Of a stretch of DNA of 64,000 nucleotides, positions 34,017-46,251 are shown piece by piece. A model generated the notes under the pieces. It was given only the letters and a program-made list of their open reading frames with translations, was not told where the DNA came from and made no database searches. This DNA is from Cyanobium sp. PCC 7001. GTDB taxonomy: Bacteria; Cyanobacteriota; Cyanobacteriia; PCC-6307; Cyanobiaceae. Both the position numbers and the translations under genes were made by a program. The number at the start of each line of letters is the position of its first letter. The first letter of the stretch is position 1. The DNA lies in assembly GCF_000155635.1 (NCBI RefSeq), contig NZ_DS990556.1:1789079-1853078 (forward strand), given 5' to 3'.

Positions 34017-34903
34017 CCGTGAGCCCCATCACCACCCAGCTCGGCGACGAAGGCCTGAGCCAGCAGCCCTGGTGGGTGGAGCAGTGGATGGAGCTGATCA
34101 ACTCCTACCGCTACAAGAAGCGGCTGGAGCGCGCCTGGGACTACGCCCGCTCCGGCAACGTCACCTCGATCCGCTTCGAGGGCCGCCGGGTGCACGCCCG
34201 GGTGCAGGGGCGCCGCCCCGATCCCTACAAGGTGAAGCTCTGGCTGGATGTGCTCAACGACGACGACTGGGGCTTCGTGCTGGAGGCCCTGAGCCAGAAG
34301 GCGCGCTGGTCGGCCCAGCTGCTGGCGGGCGTGATGCCCGAGGACATCGAGCGGGCCTTCGCCGCCAGCGGCAAGCGGCTGTTCCCGTTCAAGCTGCAGG
34401 AGGTGCGCAGCGAGTGCACCTGCCCCGACAAGACCAACCCCTGCAAGCACGTGAGCGCCGTCTTCTACCTGATGGGGGAGCGCTTCAGCGAAGACCCCTT
34501 CGTGCTGTTCCAGCTGCGGGGGCGTTCCCGGGCCCAGCTGCTGGCCGACCTGGCCAAGCGGCGGCGCAAGGTGCTGGCCAGGCAGGCCCGCTCCCGCGGC
34601 GGCGACGCCAATCCGGCCGCCGCCGCCAGCCAGCCGGTGCACCCCGCCATCCGGGATCCGAGCCGCTGGTGGCGCTACGACGCCGCCCTGCCCCCCGACC
34701 TGGTGGTGATCACCCCCGCCATGGAGGGCGACACCGGCCTGGATGCGGCCGGGCCCCTGCCCCTGGCCGAGGAGCCCCGCTTCCCGGAGGCCAATCGGCT
34801 CTTCCTCGAGCATCTCCAGGCCCACAGCCGGGAGCGGGCCGCCCTGGCCCTGGCACGGGCGATGGGCAACGGCAGCGAGGGCGGGGAGCCAGGCGAGACC
34901 TGA
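34013..34903 (+). CDS. SWIM zinc-finger protein
   Basis: A 296-residue protein with a SWIM zinc finger at about residues 140-152 (CTCPDKTNPCKH, the CxC...CxH ligand set). Upstream, residues 25-130 (ERAWDYARSGNVTSIRFEGR, VHARVQGRRPDPYKV) are the usual companion region of bacterial SWIM proteins. The C-terminal third is rich in Ala and Arg and looks partly disordered. Bacterial SWIM proteins are frequently encoded beside SNF2 helicases and are thought to act with them on DNA or protein complexes. The start overlaps the end of the ceramidase-like gene. Confidence 0.9.
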   Translation: MTVSPITTQLGDEGLSQQPWWVEQWMELINSYRYKKRLERAWDYARSGNVTSIRFEGRRVHARVQGRRPDPYKVKLWLDVLNDDDWGFVLEALSQKARWSAQLLAGVMPEDIERAFAASGKRLFPFKLQEVRSECTCPDKTNPCKHVSAVFYLMGERFSEDPFVLFQLRGRSRAQLLADLAKRRRKVLARQARSRGGDANPAAAASQPVHPAIRDPSRWWRYDAALPPDLVVITPAMEGDTGLDAAGPLPLAEEPRFPEANRLFLEHLQAHSRERAALALARAMGNGSEGGEPGET

Positions 34904-34921
34904 GCGGGAGGCGGCAACCCC

Positions 34922-35428
34922 GTGGACAACACCGAGGAGATCGTCCCGCTCTGGTACTCGCCCCCGGCGCTCGAGGCCGCCGCGGGCATCCTGCAGTCCC
35001 ACCTGCGGGCCTATGGACGGCCATTGCTGGCTGGCCTCAGCGGTGATGCCACACCGCTGCAGGGCGCCCAGGCCCTCTTCGGCTACCCGGCGCCGGTGCT
35101 GGCCCACGACGGCGTCGACCCCGGCGGTGACCCCGGCCCCCGGCTGATCTACGCCAATCGGGCCGCCCTCACGCTCTGGCAGCGCCGCTGGGGGGAGATG
35201 GTGGGCCTGCCCTCCCAGCTCACCGCCGAGCCCCACGAGCGCCGCAGCCGCCGCCGGGCCCTGCACAGCGCCCGCACGGCCGTGGCCATCACGGGCTACA
35301 GCGGCGTGCGCATCGACAGCCAAGGCCGGCGCTTCCGGATCCGGGGAGCACGCCTCTGGACGCTGTGGGACGCCGCGGGCCAGCCCTGCGGACAGGCCGC
35401 GCGCTTCAGCGACTGGCACTGGCTGTGA
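34922..35428 (+). CDS. MEKHLA-domain protein
   Basis: A 168-residue single-domain protein of the MEKHLA family, a PAS-related fold also found at the C-terminus of plant HD-Zip III factors. Family-pattern stretches include LIYANRAALTLWQRRWGEMV, LPSQLTAEPHERRSRRRAL, ITGYSGVRIDSQGRRFRI and ARLWTLWDAAGQPCGQAA. The start is a GTG at 34922, 18 bp after the SWIM gene, giving a likely four-gene operon with the SNF2 helicase. A sensory or ligand-binding role is suggested by the PAS relationship; no cofactor ligand can be assigned. Confidence 0.88.
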   Translation: MDNTEEIVPLWYSPPALEAAAGILQSHLRAYGRPLLAGLSGDATPLQGAQALFGYPAPVLAHDGVDPGGDPGPRLIYANRAALTLWQRRWGEMVGLPSQLTAEPHERRSRRRALHSARTAVAITGYSGVRIDSQGRRFRIRGARLWTLWDAAGQPCGQAARFSDWHWL

Positions 35429-35549
35429 CCCTGGCGCCGTCATCCTGACAACAGCGGCGAGCACACCGGACCACATCGGGTGGTGAGACCGGGCGAGTCA
35501 ACCGTCCAGGCAGCCTCTTTACAGTTCAGGCCGTTCCACCGGGTGTCCC

Positions 35550-37367
35550 ATGGGAGCTGCCACCTCCACGTCCTCCACGACGTCCGGCGCCGCCACCGGC
35601 TCGGTCACTGCCTCGGTCACCGCCTCCGCCGTGGCGCCGCGCCTCAGCCTCCAGTGTGAGGCGATCGCCGCCGACACCACCACCATCCGCTCGCTCGACT
35701 GGGATCGCAGCCGCTTCGACATCGAGTTCGGCCTGCGCAACGGCACCACCTACAACGCCTTTCTGGTGCGGGGGGAGCAGACGGCCCTGATCGACACAAG
35801 CCACCTCAAGTTCGCGGACACCTGGCTGCCCCTGCTCGAGGAGCAGATCGATCCGAAGGCGATCGATGTGCTGATCGTGTCCCACACCGAACCCGACCAC
35901 TCCGGGTTGATCGGCCACCTGATCGATCGCAACCCCGAGATCCTGATCGTGGGCTCGAAGGTGGCCCTTCAGTTCCTGGAGAACCAGGTGCACCGCCCCT
36001 TCCGCAGCCGCGCCGTGAAGAGCGGCGATGAGCTGGATCTGGGCACCAACCCCGAGAGCGGCGTGCAGCACCGCTTCTCCTTCCTCAGTGCCCCCAACCT
36101 GCACTGGCCCGACACGATCTTCTCCTTCGACCACGGCACCGGCATCCTCTACACCTGCGATGCCTTCGGCCTGCACTACTGCTCCGAGCATGTCTTCGAC
36201 GTGGATCCCGGCGCCATCGCCCCGGATTTCCGGTTCTATTACGACTGCCTGATGGGCCCCAACGCCCGCAGCGTGCTGCAGGCGCTGAAGCGCATGGAAT
36301 CCCTGCCGGAGATCAGCACGATCGCCGTGGGCCACGGGCCGCTGCTGCGTCACCACCTCAGCCTCTGGGTGAACGACTACCGCGAGTGGAGCAGCGACCG
36401 CAGCAGCGGTGAGGTGTACGCCGCCGTGTGTTACGTGAGTCAGTACGGCTTCTGCGACCGGCTGAGCCAGGCGATCGCCCGCGGCATCGGCAAGGCCGGC
36501 GCCCAGGTGCAGCTGGTGGATCTGCGCGCCACCGACGCCCAGGAGCTCACGGCCCTGATCAGCGAGGCCAGCGCCGTGGTGGTGCCCACCTGGCCGGCCG
36601 GGGCCGACGCCGAGCTGCAGGCCTCGGTGGGCACCCTGCTGGCGGCGCTCAAGCCCAAGCAGTGGGTGGCCTGCTACGACGCCTTCGGCGGCAACGACGA
36701 ACCGATCGACACCTTGGCCTCCAAGCTGCGCAGCCTCGGCCAGAAGGCGGCCTTCGATCCCCTGCGGGTGCGCCAGGTGCCCCAGGCGGAGGACTACCAG
36801 CGCTGCGAGGAGGCCGGCACCGACCTGGGCCAGCTGCTCACCAAAGCGAAGACGATCGCGGCGATGAAGGCCCTCGACGGCGATCTCGACAAGGCCCTGG
36901 GCCGTCTCAGCGGCGGTCTGTACGTGGTGACCGCCCAGCAGACCACCGAGGATGGAGGCACGCTCAGCAGCGCCATGGTGGCCAGCTGGGTGAGCCAGGC
37001 CAGCTTCGAGCCCCCGGGCCTCACCGTGGCGGTGGCCAAGGACCGGGCGATCGAATCCCTGATGCAGGTGGGCGATCGCTTCGTGCTCAACATCCTGCGG
37101 GAGGACAACCACCAGCAGCTGCTGCGCCACTTCCTCAAGCGCTTCCCCCCCGGGGCCGACCGCTTCGCGGGTGTGGCCACGGTGGAGGGCGCCGCGGCCG
37201 GCGGGCCCGTGCTCGGCGATGCGCTGGCCTTCCTGGGCTGCCGCGTGGCCCAGCGGATGGAGGGCCCCGACCACTGGATCATCTACGCCGAGGTGGAGGA
37301 GGGCAATGTGGCCGACACTGAGGCCACCACCGCCGTGCACCACCGCAAGGTGGGCAACCACTACTGA
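35550..37367 (+). CDS. flv3: Diflavin flavodiiron protein, canonical type (Flv3-like)
   Basis: A 605-residue oxygen-reducing flavodiiron protein of the Mehler-like reaction. After a Ser/Thr/Ala-rich leader of about 30 residues comes the metallo-lactamase domain with intact diiron ligands: HTEPDH (about 115), His in SAPNLHWPD, Asp in YTCDAFG and His in VGHGPL. A flavodoxin domain (about 290-430) and a C-terminal flavin reductase domain (about 450-605; SSAMVASWVSQASFEPPG) follow, the cyanobacterial three-domain form. Complete ligands point to Flv3 rather than Flv1. Its TGA shares one base with the ATG of the next gene (TGATG), so Flv3 and Flv1 are translationally coupled. Confidence 0.93.
   Translation: MGAATSTSSTTSGAATGSVTASVTASAVAPRLSLQCEAIAADTTTIRSLDWDRSRFDIEFGLRNGTTYNAFLVRGEQTALIDTSHLKFADTWLPLLEEQIDPKAIDVLIVSHTEPDHSGLIGHLIDRNPEILIVGSKVALQFLENQVHRPFRSRAVKSGDELDLGTNPESGVQHRFSFLSAPNLHWPDTIFSFDHGTGILYTCDAFGLHYCSEHVFDVDPGAIAPDFRFYYDCLMGPNARSVLQALKRMESLPEISTIAVGHGPLLRHHLSLWVNDYREWSSDRSSGEVYAAVCYVSQYGFCDRLSQAIARGIGKAGAQVQLVDLRATDAQELTALISEASAVVVPTWPAGADAELQASVGTLLAALKPKQWVACYDAFGGNDEPIDTLASKLRSLGQKAAFDPLRVRQVPQAEDYQRCEEAGTDLGQLLTKAKTIAAMKALDGDLDKALGRLSGGLYVVTAQQTTEDGGTLSSAMVASWVSQASFEPPGLTVAVAKDRAIESLMQVGDRFVLNILREDNHQQLLRHFLKRFPPGADRFAGVATVEGAAAGGPVLGDALAFLGCRVAQRMEGPDHWIIYAEVEEGNVADTEATTAVHHRKVGNHY
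35601..35624 (+). repeat. Two 12-bp in-frame repeats in the leader of flv3
   Basis: TCGGTCACTGCC and TCGGTCACCGCC stand head to tail and code Ser-Val-Thr-Ala twice in the low-complexity N-terminus. The unit differs from the reverse-strand unit at 4169-4216 (TCCGTCAGCGCC) at two positions. Confidence 0.65.
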
Positions 37368-39214
37368 TGAAGACTTCGATCAGCGGATCCCCCGGGGCCG
37401 CCGCTCCGGTGTCCGACCGGCGTGTGCTGGTGATCCGGCTCGAGCCCGGGCTGCTGTGCCTGCGGGGTCTCAGCCCCCGCCGGTCCCGCTTCGAGGTGGA
37501 GTACGGCCTGGAGCGGGGCACCACGGCCAACAGCTTCCTGTTCGAGTCGGGCAGCGCCGAGGGCGGACGCACCGTGCCGCCGGTGCTGATCCATCCGCCG
37601 GGGATGACCTATGCCGAACCCTTCTTCGCCGCCCTGGCGGAGCTGGTGCCCAGCGATGCCCCTCTGAAGGTGGTGGTGGGGGTGGTGAACCCCAACCGGG
37701 TGGAACTGCTGCGGGCCATGGCCGACCGCTGGCCCCAGATGGCGCTGGTGGCCTCCAATGCGGGGGCGAAGCTGGTGCGCGAGCTCTGGGATCAACGGCG
37801 TCCGACGCCGGCCGGGGCGCCGGAGCCGGCACCGCTGCCGCCCCAACCACCGATCGACGTGGTGAAGCAGGAAGCGAGCCGGCCCCTGGCCGGTGGGCTG
37901 CAGCTGCGACTGATTCCCGCGCCCACCCCCCGCTGGCCCGGCGCCCTGATGGCGTTCGAGGAAAGCACCGGCCTGCTGATGAGCAGCAAGTTCTTCTCCG
38001 CCCACATCTGCCAGGAGTCCTTCGCCGAAGCGAACCGCAGCAGCACCGAGGAGGACCGGCGCTGGGTCTACGACTGCCTGATGGCCCCCATGGCCCGGCA
38101 GGTGGACACCGTGCTCGACCGGATCGACGAGCTGCCCATCCGCACCATCGCCCCCTTCCACGGCCCCGCCATCGCCGAGAGCTGGCGCAGCCTGCTGGCC
38201 GACTACCGGCGCTGGGGGGAGGGACAGAACCGCTCCCGCCTGTCCGTGGCCCTGCTCTACGCCAGCGCCTACGGCAACACCGCCACCATCGCCGATGCCC
38301 TGGCCCAGGGCGTCTCCCGCACGGGAGTGCGGGTGGAGAGCCTCAACTGTGAGTTCAGCGAGCCCGAACAGCTGCTGGAGGTGATCCGCTCCGCCGATGC
38401 CCTGCTGATCGGCTCGCCCACCCTGGGCGGTCACGCGCCCACGCCGATCGTGGCGGCCCTCGGCACCGTGCTGGCCGAGGGCGACCGCAGCAAACCGGTG
38501 GGGGTGTTCGGCAGCTTCGGCTGGAGCGGCGAGGCGCTCGATCTGCTGGAGACCAAGCTGCGCGATGGCGGCTTCCGCTTCGCCTTCGAGCCGATCAAGG
38601 TGAAGTTCAGCCCCGATGCCGTCACGATCAAGACGATCGAGGAAACCGGCACCGCCCTGGGACGGGAGCTGCTCGGTGCCAGAAAACGGCAGGAGCGGCG
38701 CAGCGCCGGAGGCCTGCATGACAGCCGCACCAACCCAGCCATCCAGGCGCTGGGCCGCGTGGTGGGCTCGCTCTGCGTGCTCACGGCCGTGAAGCCCGCC
38801 GGCGATTCCCGTCTGGGGGGGGCGATGGTGGCCAGCTGGGTGAGCCAGGCCAGTTTCAATCCCCCCGGCTTCACGGTGGCCGTGGCCAAGGACCGGGCAG
38901 TGGAGGGGCTGCTCCACATCGGCGACCGGTTCGCGCTCAACGTGCTGGCCGAAGGCCGTCAGACCGCACCCATGCGGCAGTTCCTCAAACCCTTCAGCCC
39001 GGGCGCCGACCGCTTTGCCGGCCTCAACCTGGAGGAAACCCCGGGGGGACAGCCGGTGCTGCCGGAGGCCCTCGCCTGGCTGGAGGCCTGCGTGCGTCAG
39101 CGCATGGAGTGCGGTGACCACTGGCTGATCTACGCCGAGGCCACCGGCGGTGGGGTGCTGGATCCCACCGGCACCACGGCCGTGCACCAGCGGCGCAGCG
39201 GCGCCCAGTACTGA
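37367..39214 (+). CDS. flv1: Diflavin flavodiiron protein with degenerate diiron site (Flv1-like)
   Basis: A 615-residue partner of Flv3 with the same three domains: lactamase-like (about 20-290), flavodoxin-like (about 300-435; LLYASAYGNTATIADAL) and flavin reductase (about 460-615; GGAMVASWVSQASFNPPG). The diiron ligands are replaced, as known for cyanobacterial class B proteins: VVNPNRVE stands where Flv3 has HTEPDH, PTPRWPG replaces the next His, and SSKFFSAH the Asp segment. A Pro-rich insertion near residues 140-160 separates lactamase strands. It probably works only as a heterodimer with Flv3 in light-driven O2 reduction. The one-base overlap with flv3 supports equal expression. Confidence 0.93.
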   Translation: MKTSISGSPGAAAPVSDRRVLVIRLEPGLLCLRGLSPRRSRFEVEYGLERGTTANSFLFESGSAEGGRTVPPVLIHPPGMTYAEPFFAALAELVPSDAPLKVVVGVVNPNRVELLRAMADRWPQMALVASNAGAKLVRELWDQRRPTPAGAPEPAPLPPQPPIDVVKQEASRPLAGGLQLRLIPAPTPRWPGALMAFEESTGLLMSSKFFSAHICQESFAEANRSSTEEDRRWVYDCLMAPMARQVDTVLDRIDELPIRTIAPFHGPAIAESWRSLLADYRRWGEGQNRSRLSVALLYASAYGNTATIADALAQGVSRTGVRVESLNCEFSEPEQLLEVIRSADALLIGSPTLGGHAPTPIVAALGTVLAEGDRSKPVGVFGSFGWSGEALDLLETKLRDGGFRFAFEPIKVKFSPDAVTIKTIEETGTALGRELLGARKRQERRSAGGLHDSRTNPAIQALGRVVGSLCVLTAVKPAGDSRLGGAMVASWVSQASFNPPGFTVAVAKDRAVEGLLHIGDRFALNVLAEGRQTAPMRQFLKPFSPGADRFAGLNLEETPGGQPVLPEALAWLEACVRQRMECGDHWLIYAEATGGGVLDPTGTTAVHQRRSGAQY

Positions 39215-39216
39215 GC

Positions 39217-39468
39217 TCAGGCGGCCTGAGGGGGAGGGGTGGGGTCGCCTCCAGCCTGCTGGAAGGGGATCACCAGGGTGGCCCAGTGGTCCGGCCGTTC
39301 GGGCCGGGCGCGGCGGGCGCGGCGCATGCCGAAGGCCACCCGTACCACATTGGTGCCCTCCACGGCCCCGAGCACGCGCCCTCTGGAAGAGGAGGCCTCC
39401 GCCAGGAGTCCAGCTTCGATACCGCCGGGGCCGTCGCCCCCGTCCCTGCCGTCTTGGTGTCCGCTCAT
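39217..39468 (-). CDS. Small conserved hypothetical protein
   Basis: An 83-residue protein from the ATG MSGHQDGRDGG; a GTG three codons earlier is possible. After a Gly/Ser-rich leader, a compact beta-like core is visible (RVLGAVEGTNVVRVAFGMRR, then RPDHWATLVIPFQQ). The core looks conserved rather than antisense noise, being richer in hydrophobic residues than its surroundings. It converges on flv1 with its stop two bases beyond the flv1 stop and lies downstream of gcvP. Function unknown. Confidence 0.5.
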   Translation of the reverse strand: MSGHQDGRDGGDGPGGIEAGLLAEASSSRGRVLGAVEGTNVVRVAFGMRRARRARPERPDHWATLVIPFQQAGGDPTPPPQAA

Positions 39469-39585
39469 GGTCCCCACACGATGGTTGGCTGAAGCCCAGT
39501 CCCAGGCGCTGAACGGGTGCCGGCACGGAATCGCGCCATGACCACGCCCACGAGCGCAGTTGCACCAGATTTTCCGGGAAAAGCA

Positions 39586-39612
39586 AGGGAAGAATCCTAA
39601 AGAGATTCTTTC
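39586..39612 (-). terminator. Possible rho-independent terminator after gcvP
   Basis: On the minus strand a stem AAGAATC / GATTCTT (39590-39596 with 39604-39610) closes a seven-base loop and is followed by CCCTTGCTTTTCC. The arms are perfect and the sequence is AT-rich in a 70% GC genome. The T-run is interrupted, so strength is uncertain. A second palindrome, TTTTCC-G-GGAAAA, follows at 39570-39582. Confidence 0.5.
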
Positions 39613-39653
39613 GCTGGCCTGGTCCCTGCTCCGCCAGTGTGCGCCATGCCGCC

Positions 39654-42599
<2,946 letters not shown>

Positions 42600-42631
42600 G
42601 CCGCTCCCCAGCTGCTGCAGATCCTCCACCG

Positions 42632-43021
42632 TCAGTGGCCCTCCACCTTGGCGGCGTAGGCCTGGGCATCCATCAGGGCGTCCATCTGGGAAGGGTCGGT
42701 GGGGCGCAGCTTCAGCAACCAGCCCTCGCCGTAGGGGTCGTTCTGCAGTTCCTCCGGGCTGGCCACCACGGCCTCGTTGCGGGCCTCCACCACCCCGGAG
42801 ATGGGCGCCAGCAGATCCTCCACGGCCTTCACCGATTCGATGCTGCCGCAGCTCTGCCCCTGGCTGAGCTCGGCCCCCACCTCCGGCAGCTCCACGAACA
42901 CGATGTCCCCGAGCTGGTCGATGGCGAAGGCGCTCAGACCCAGCCGCACGCTGTCGCCGTCGGGACGCAGGTATTCGTGGCTGTCGGCGTAGCGACAGTC
43001 GCTGGGATAGGAGAGCGCCAT
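42632..43021 (-). CDS. gcvH: Glycine cleavage system H protein
   Basis: Lipoyl carrier of the glycine cleavage system. It has 129 residues from the [21 protein letters not shown]. The lipoylation motif is [17 protein letters not shown] with the modified Lys near residue 64, preceded by [12 protein letters not shown]. The C-terminal [13 protein letters not shown] is typical. Directly upstream of gcvP (32-bp gap), consistent with an operon. The start at an ATG five codons inside the longest frame matches the usual family N-terminus. Confidence 0.97.
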   Translation of the reverse strand: MALSYPSDCRYADSHEYLRPDGDSVRLGLSAFAIDQLGDIVFVELPEVGAELSQGQSCGSIESVKAVEDLLAPISGVVEARNEAVVASPEELQNDPYGEGWLLKLRPTDPSQMDALMDAQAYAAKVEGH

Positions 43022-43048
43022 CGCAACGGAGAGCACGGGAGGTGCGGC

Positions 43049-44308
43049 TCAGTCTGGAGGACAGGCTCCGCTTTCGGCGAGTGCCACCAGGGCCTTCTCC
43101 AGCGCCAGCCGGGCATGGGCCCGGTGCGTGCCCCCCTGGGCATAGAGCACATAGGGCTCCCGCAGGGGGGCATCGGCCGAGAACTCGCTGGTGCTGCCGT
43201 CGATGAAGGTGCCGCCGGCCATCACCAGGGCGCTGGCGTAGCCGGGCATGGGGGCCGGCACCGGATCGAGGTACGAGCCCACCGGCGAGCAGGCCTGGAA
43301 CGCGCGGCACACCGTCTTGAGCAGCTCGGGGGACCCGAGGCGCACGGCCTGGATCACATCGCTGCGCTCGGCTCCGGGCCGCGGATGGGTGGCGAAGCCG
43401 AGATCGGAGAACACCTGGGCCACCAGTTCGCTGCAGATCAGGGCCTCGGCCACCATCTGGGGAGCCAGGAACAGCCCCTGGAACAGCAGGCGATTGAGAT
43501 CGAAGCTGGTGCCGCCCTCGGCGCCGATGCCGGGAGCCGTGAGGCGGCAGCAGGCCATCTCCACCAGATCGGCACGGCCGGCCACGTAGCCGCCCGTGGG
43601 GGCGAGCGTGCCGCCGAGGTTCTTGATCAGCGAGCCCGCGATCAGATCCGCTCCCACCGCCGTGGGTTCCAGCTCCTGCACCAGTTCGCCGTAGCAGTTG
43701 TCCACGAACACGACGCAGCCCGGCTGGCGCTCCCGGATCCGCTCCACCAGATCCCCGATCTCCGCCACCGGCAGCGACGGCCGCCAGCTGTAGCCGCAGC
43801 TGCGCTGAATCAGCACCATGCGGGTGGGGGCGGCCAGGGCCTCCTCCACTGCCCCCCTGTCCACCCGGCCCCGGGGGTCGAGAGCCACCTCGTCGTAGAC
43901 GATGCCGAACTCGGCCAGGGAGCCCTGGCCCGTTCCCCGCAGCCCGATCACCTCCTCGAGGGTGTCGTAGGGGCGACCGGTGATGGAGAGCAGGCGGTCG
44001 CCGGGACGCAACACGCCGAACAGGGCGGCCGCAATGGCGTGGGTGCCGCTCACGAACTGCAGGCGCACGGCGGCCGCCTCCGCCTGCAGCACACGGGCGA
44101 ACACCCGATCCAGCACCTCCCGGCCCTGGTCGCCATGGCCGTAGCCGCTCACGGAGGCAAAGTGATGCACCCCCACCCGTTCCGCCGCCAGCGCCTCCAG
44201 TACCCGTTGCAGCCGCGGCTGCACCAGGGCGGTGTGGCGCTCGGCGGCGGCGGCGATGCGGGCGGCGGCCGCTTCCAACCGCTCGGCGGCCCAACGGGCG
44301 GGGGTCAT
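43049..44308 (-). CDS. Methionine gamma-lyase-family PLP enzyme (aluminium-resistance type)
   Basis: A 419-residue fold-type I PLP enzyme of the family annotated as methionine gamma-lyase family or aluminium-resistance protein (YnbB). The PLP Lys is in [21 protein letters not shown] near residue 230. Other features are [49 protein letters not shown] and [13 protein letters not shown]. The ATG at 44308 is preferred over a GTG two codons earlier. It sits 27 bp upstream of gcvH, so it may share the gcv transcript. The true reaction in cyanobacteria is not established. Confidence 0.9.
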   Translation of the reverse strand: MTPARWAAERLEAAAARIAAAAERHTALVQPRLQRVLEALAAERVGVHHFASVSGYGHGDQGREVLDRVFARVLQAEAAAVRLQFVSGTHAIAAALFGVLRPGDRLLSITGRPYDTLEEVIGLRGTGQGSLAEFGIVYDEVALDPRGRVDRGAVEEALAAPTRMVLIQRSCGYSWRPSLPVAEIGDLVERIRERQPGCVVFVDNCYGELVQELEPTAVGADLIAGSLIKNLGGTLAPTGGYVAGRADLVEMACCRLTAPGIGAEGGTSFDLNRLLFQGLFLAPQMVAEALICSELVAQVFSDLGFATHPRPGAERSDVIQAVRLGSPELLKTVCRAFQACSPVGSYLDPVPAPMPGYASALVMAGGTFIDGSTSEFSADAPLREPYVLYAQGGTHRAHARLALEKALVALAESGACPPD

Positions 44309-44435
44309 CGGCACACCACGGGAGCCGCCATGTTGCCCGTCTAGATTCCGCGGCCCGGGAGCCTGGGCCCGTCGTCCACCGGTTCACGGCAGCGGCGGCC
44401 CGGCCGCTCCGCCCTGTCCAACCGCCTGGCTGCCC

Positions 44436-45440
44436 TTGCCCACACCGATCACGCCCGCCAACCCCAGGGGCCTGGGCCCGACCATCCCGCCCGCCCAGGT
44501 GCTGGAGCTGGAGCCGCCGTCACGCCGCCACGAGCGGGAGCTGCGCCACGGGCTGCAGGCCAGCCGCCCACCCCTGCCGCCGCGGCAGCGGCGTTACAAG
44601 GCGGGCACCACGGGCTTCATGCTGGCGCTGCACGTGGGGGCGATGGCCGCCCTGCTGCCGAGGTTCTGGAGCTGGCAGGGGCTGCTGGCGCTGGCGGTGT
44701 TGTACTGGGTCACCGTGCTCGGGGTGACGCTGGGCCTGCACCGGCTGGTGGCCCACCGCAGCTTCAGCGCCCCGCTCTGGGTGGAGCGCGTTCTGGTGCT
44801 GATGGGCGCCCTGGCCTGCCAGAGCGGCCCGATCGAGTGGGTGGGGCTGCACCGCCACCACCACCGCCACTCCGACCAGCCCAACGACCACCACGACGCC
44901 GGCCGCGGACTGTGGTGGTCCCACAGCGACTGGATGCTGCACGAGATCCCGGCGCTGCAGCACGTGGAGAGCCTGACGGGGGACCTGCAGCGCGACCCCT
45001 TCTACCGCTGGCTCGATCGCTGGTTCCTGCTGCTGCAGCTGCCTCTCGGCGCCGCTCTCTACTGGGTCGGAGAGAGGGCCGGGGTTCACGGCGGCGGGCT
45101 TGGCCTCGTGCTCTGGGCGATCCCCCTGCGCCTGGTGCTCGTGTACCACGTGACCTGGCTGGTGAACTCCGCCACCCACGCCTGGGGCTATCGCAACTTC
45201 GACTGCCCGGACCGCTCGCGCAACTGCTGGTGGGTGGCGATCCTCAGCTTCGGCGAGGGCTGGCACAACAACCACCACGCCTTCCCCCACTCGGCGCGCC
45301 ACGGCCTGCGCTGGTTCGAGTTCGACATCACCTGGCAGCACATCCGGCTGCTGTGGGCCCTGGGCTGGGCGCGCAGGGTGCGGCTGGCGCCGGTCACGGC
45401 CTGCACAGACCGCCCAGTTCGGCGCGGATGGCGGCGGTGA
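44436..45440 (+). CDS. Membrane acyl-lipid/acyl-CoA desaturase (copy 1)
   Basis: A fatty acid desaturase of the delta-9 DesC type, about 334 residues. The three His boxes are HRLVAH (about residue 104), HRHHHRH (about 141) and HNNHH (about 274); an extra [10 protein letters not shown] segment precedes the last one. Four membrane helices are apparent. The start is uncertain: no ATG or GTG fits before the first membrane helix, so a TTG at 44436 ([12 protein letters not shown]) is proposed; it gives almost the length of copy 2. No ribosome site is visible. The 3' end overlaps the convergent regulator-like gene by 47 bp. Its C-terminus ([11 protein letters not shown]) extends past copy 2. Confidence 0.9.
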   Translation: MPTPITPANPRGLGPTIPPAQVLELEPPSRRHERELRHGLQASRPPLPPRQRRYKAGTTGFMLALHVGAMAALLPRFWSWQGLLALAVLYWVTVLGVTLGLHRLVAHRSFSAPLWVERVLVLMGALACQSGPIEWVGLHRHHHRHSDQPNDHHDAGRGLWWSHSDWMLHEIPALQHVESLTGDLQRDPFYRWLDRWFLLLQLPLGAALYWVGERAGVHGGGLGLVLWAIPLRLVLVYHVTWLVNSATHAWGYRNFDCPDRSRNCWWVAILSFGEGWHNNHHAFPHSARHGLRWFEFDITWQHIRLLWALGWARRVRLAPVTACTDRPVRRGWRR

Positions 45441-46185
45441 AATCGTCGGGGCCCGCGCCATCGGTTCCGCCGCCCAGGTCCCGGGCCCGTCGGCGCAGCA
45501 GGTCGAGGAACTGGTCCGGCCCGAGCTGCTGCTCCTCCACCCCGCCCAGGGCGGCCAGGGTGCGACGCAGCTCGGGCAGCTCGGCCTCCAGCTCGGCGGC
45601 GGCGTAATCGCTCTGGCCGGCCATCACCGCCGCGAAGCGTTCGCGGCGCTGGCGCTTGTTCACCGGATAGGCCGCCAGCACCTGGTCGCGGCAGAGGCGC
45701 CAGGCGCGCCCGGCGGTGAGCAGTTCGGCCAGGGCGGCGCTGAGCGCCCGTGATTCGGCATCCCCGATGCGCAGGTCAAAGGCGGGGGGCGGCTGGCGCA
45801 GGCCCACGAACACCTCGAGCAGTTCGCCTGGCCCCAGCACGGGCTCCCCGGGGGCCTGCACGGGCAGGGCGGAGGCCTCCAGATCGGCCAGCAGGGCGGG
45901 ATGGTCGGCCAGCTGCTGGCGCAGGGCGTCCGAGAGCACCCCATCCACCACTTCATCCGCCAGCAGGCGGTTGATGCGGCCGAGGGCGAGGAACACCTCC
46001 GGGCCCGGGGAGGCCAGCTTGCCGTTGCGCAGCATGGAGAGCTGGGAGTTGTGCACCCGCCCGAGGTCGAGGGCTTCCGCCAGGGCGGGGAGCACCCGGT
46101 GGCTCCAGCCGTTGCGGCCGTGCCACACCCGGATCAGATGGGCGAAGGCCACCCGACCAGTCGCGAGATCGTCCCGATAACCCAC
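45394..46185 (-). CDS. Putative DNA-binding regulator between two desaturase genes
   Basis: A 263-residue soluble protein from a GTG at 46185. Residues about 20-75 look like a helix-turn-helix of XRE-like type (LIRVWHGRNGWSHRVLPALA, VHNSQLSMLRNGKLASPGPE, FLALGRINRLL), where NSQLSMLRNGK would be the recognition part. The rest is helical and Leu/Ala/Glu-rich, with no recognised family. It is divergent from desaturase copy 2 and its start region faces a 20-bp palindrome (46212-46231). It is convergent with copy 1. Position and helix pattern suggest it regulates one or both desaturases and itself; this is inference. Confidence 0.65.
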   Translation of the reverse strand: MGYRDDLATGRVAFAHLIRVWHGRNGWSHRVLPALAEALDLGRVHNSQLSMLRNGKLASPGPEVFLALGRINRLLADEVVDGVLSDALRQQLADHPALLADLEASALPVQAPGEPVLGPGELLEVFVGLRQPPPAFDLRIGDAESRALSAALAELLTAGRAWRLCRDQVLAAYPVNKRQRRERFAAVMAGQSDYAAAELEAELPELRRTLAALGGVEEQQLGPDQFLDLLRRRARDLGGGTDGAGPDDFTAAIRAELGGLCRP

Positions 46186-46211
46186 AGAGCTCTCTGCCGA
46201 TCTTGATTCGT

Positions 46212-46231
46212 ATTGCTACCATCGTAGCGAT
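46212..46231. promoter_or_regulatory. Palindrome in the regulator-desaturase divergent gap (candidate operator)
   Basis: ATTGCTAC-CATC-GTAGCGAT: two 8-bp arms matching at seven positions around a 4-bp spacer, in the 66-bp gap between the putative HTH gene and desaturase copy 2. The surrounding sequence (TTGATTCG... and ...GATTGATC) is AT-rich relative to the genome and partly continues the symmetry. Its position fits an operator for the adjacent regulator. Confidence 0.5.
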
Positions 46232-46251
46232 TGATCAGGACTCGGTCCGTT

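Noticed and set aside
37367-39214. Flv1 as a pseudogene because its diiron ligands are missing
   Set aside because: Loss of these ligands is a known feature of the Flv1 class in cyanobacteria, and the frame is intact and coupled to flv3.
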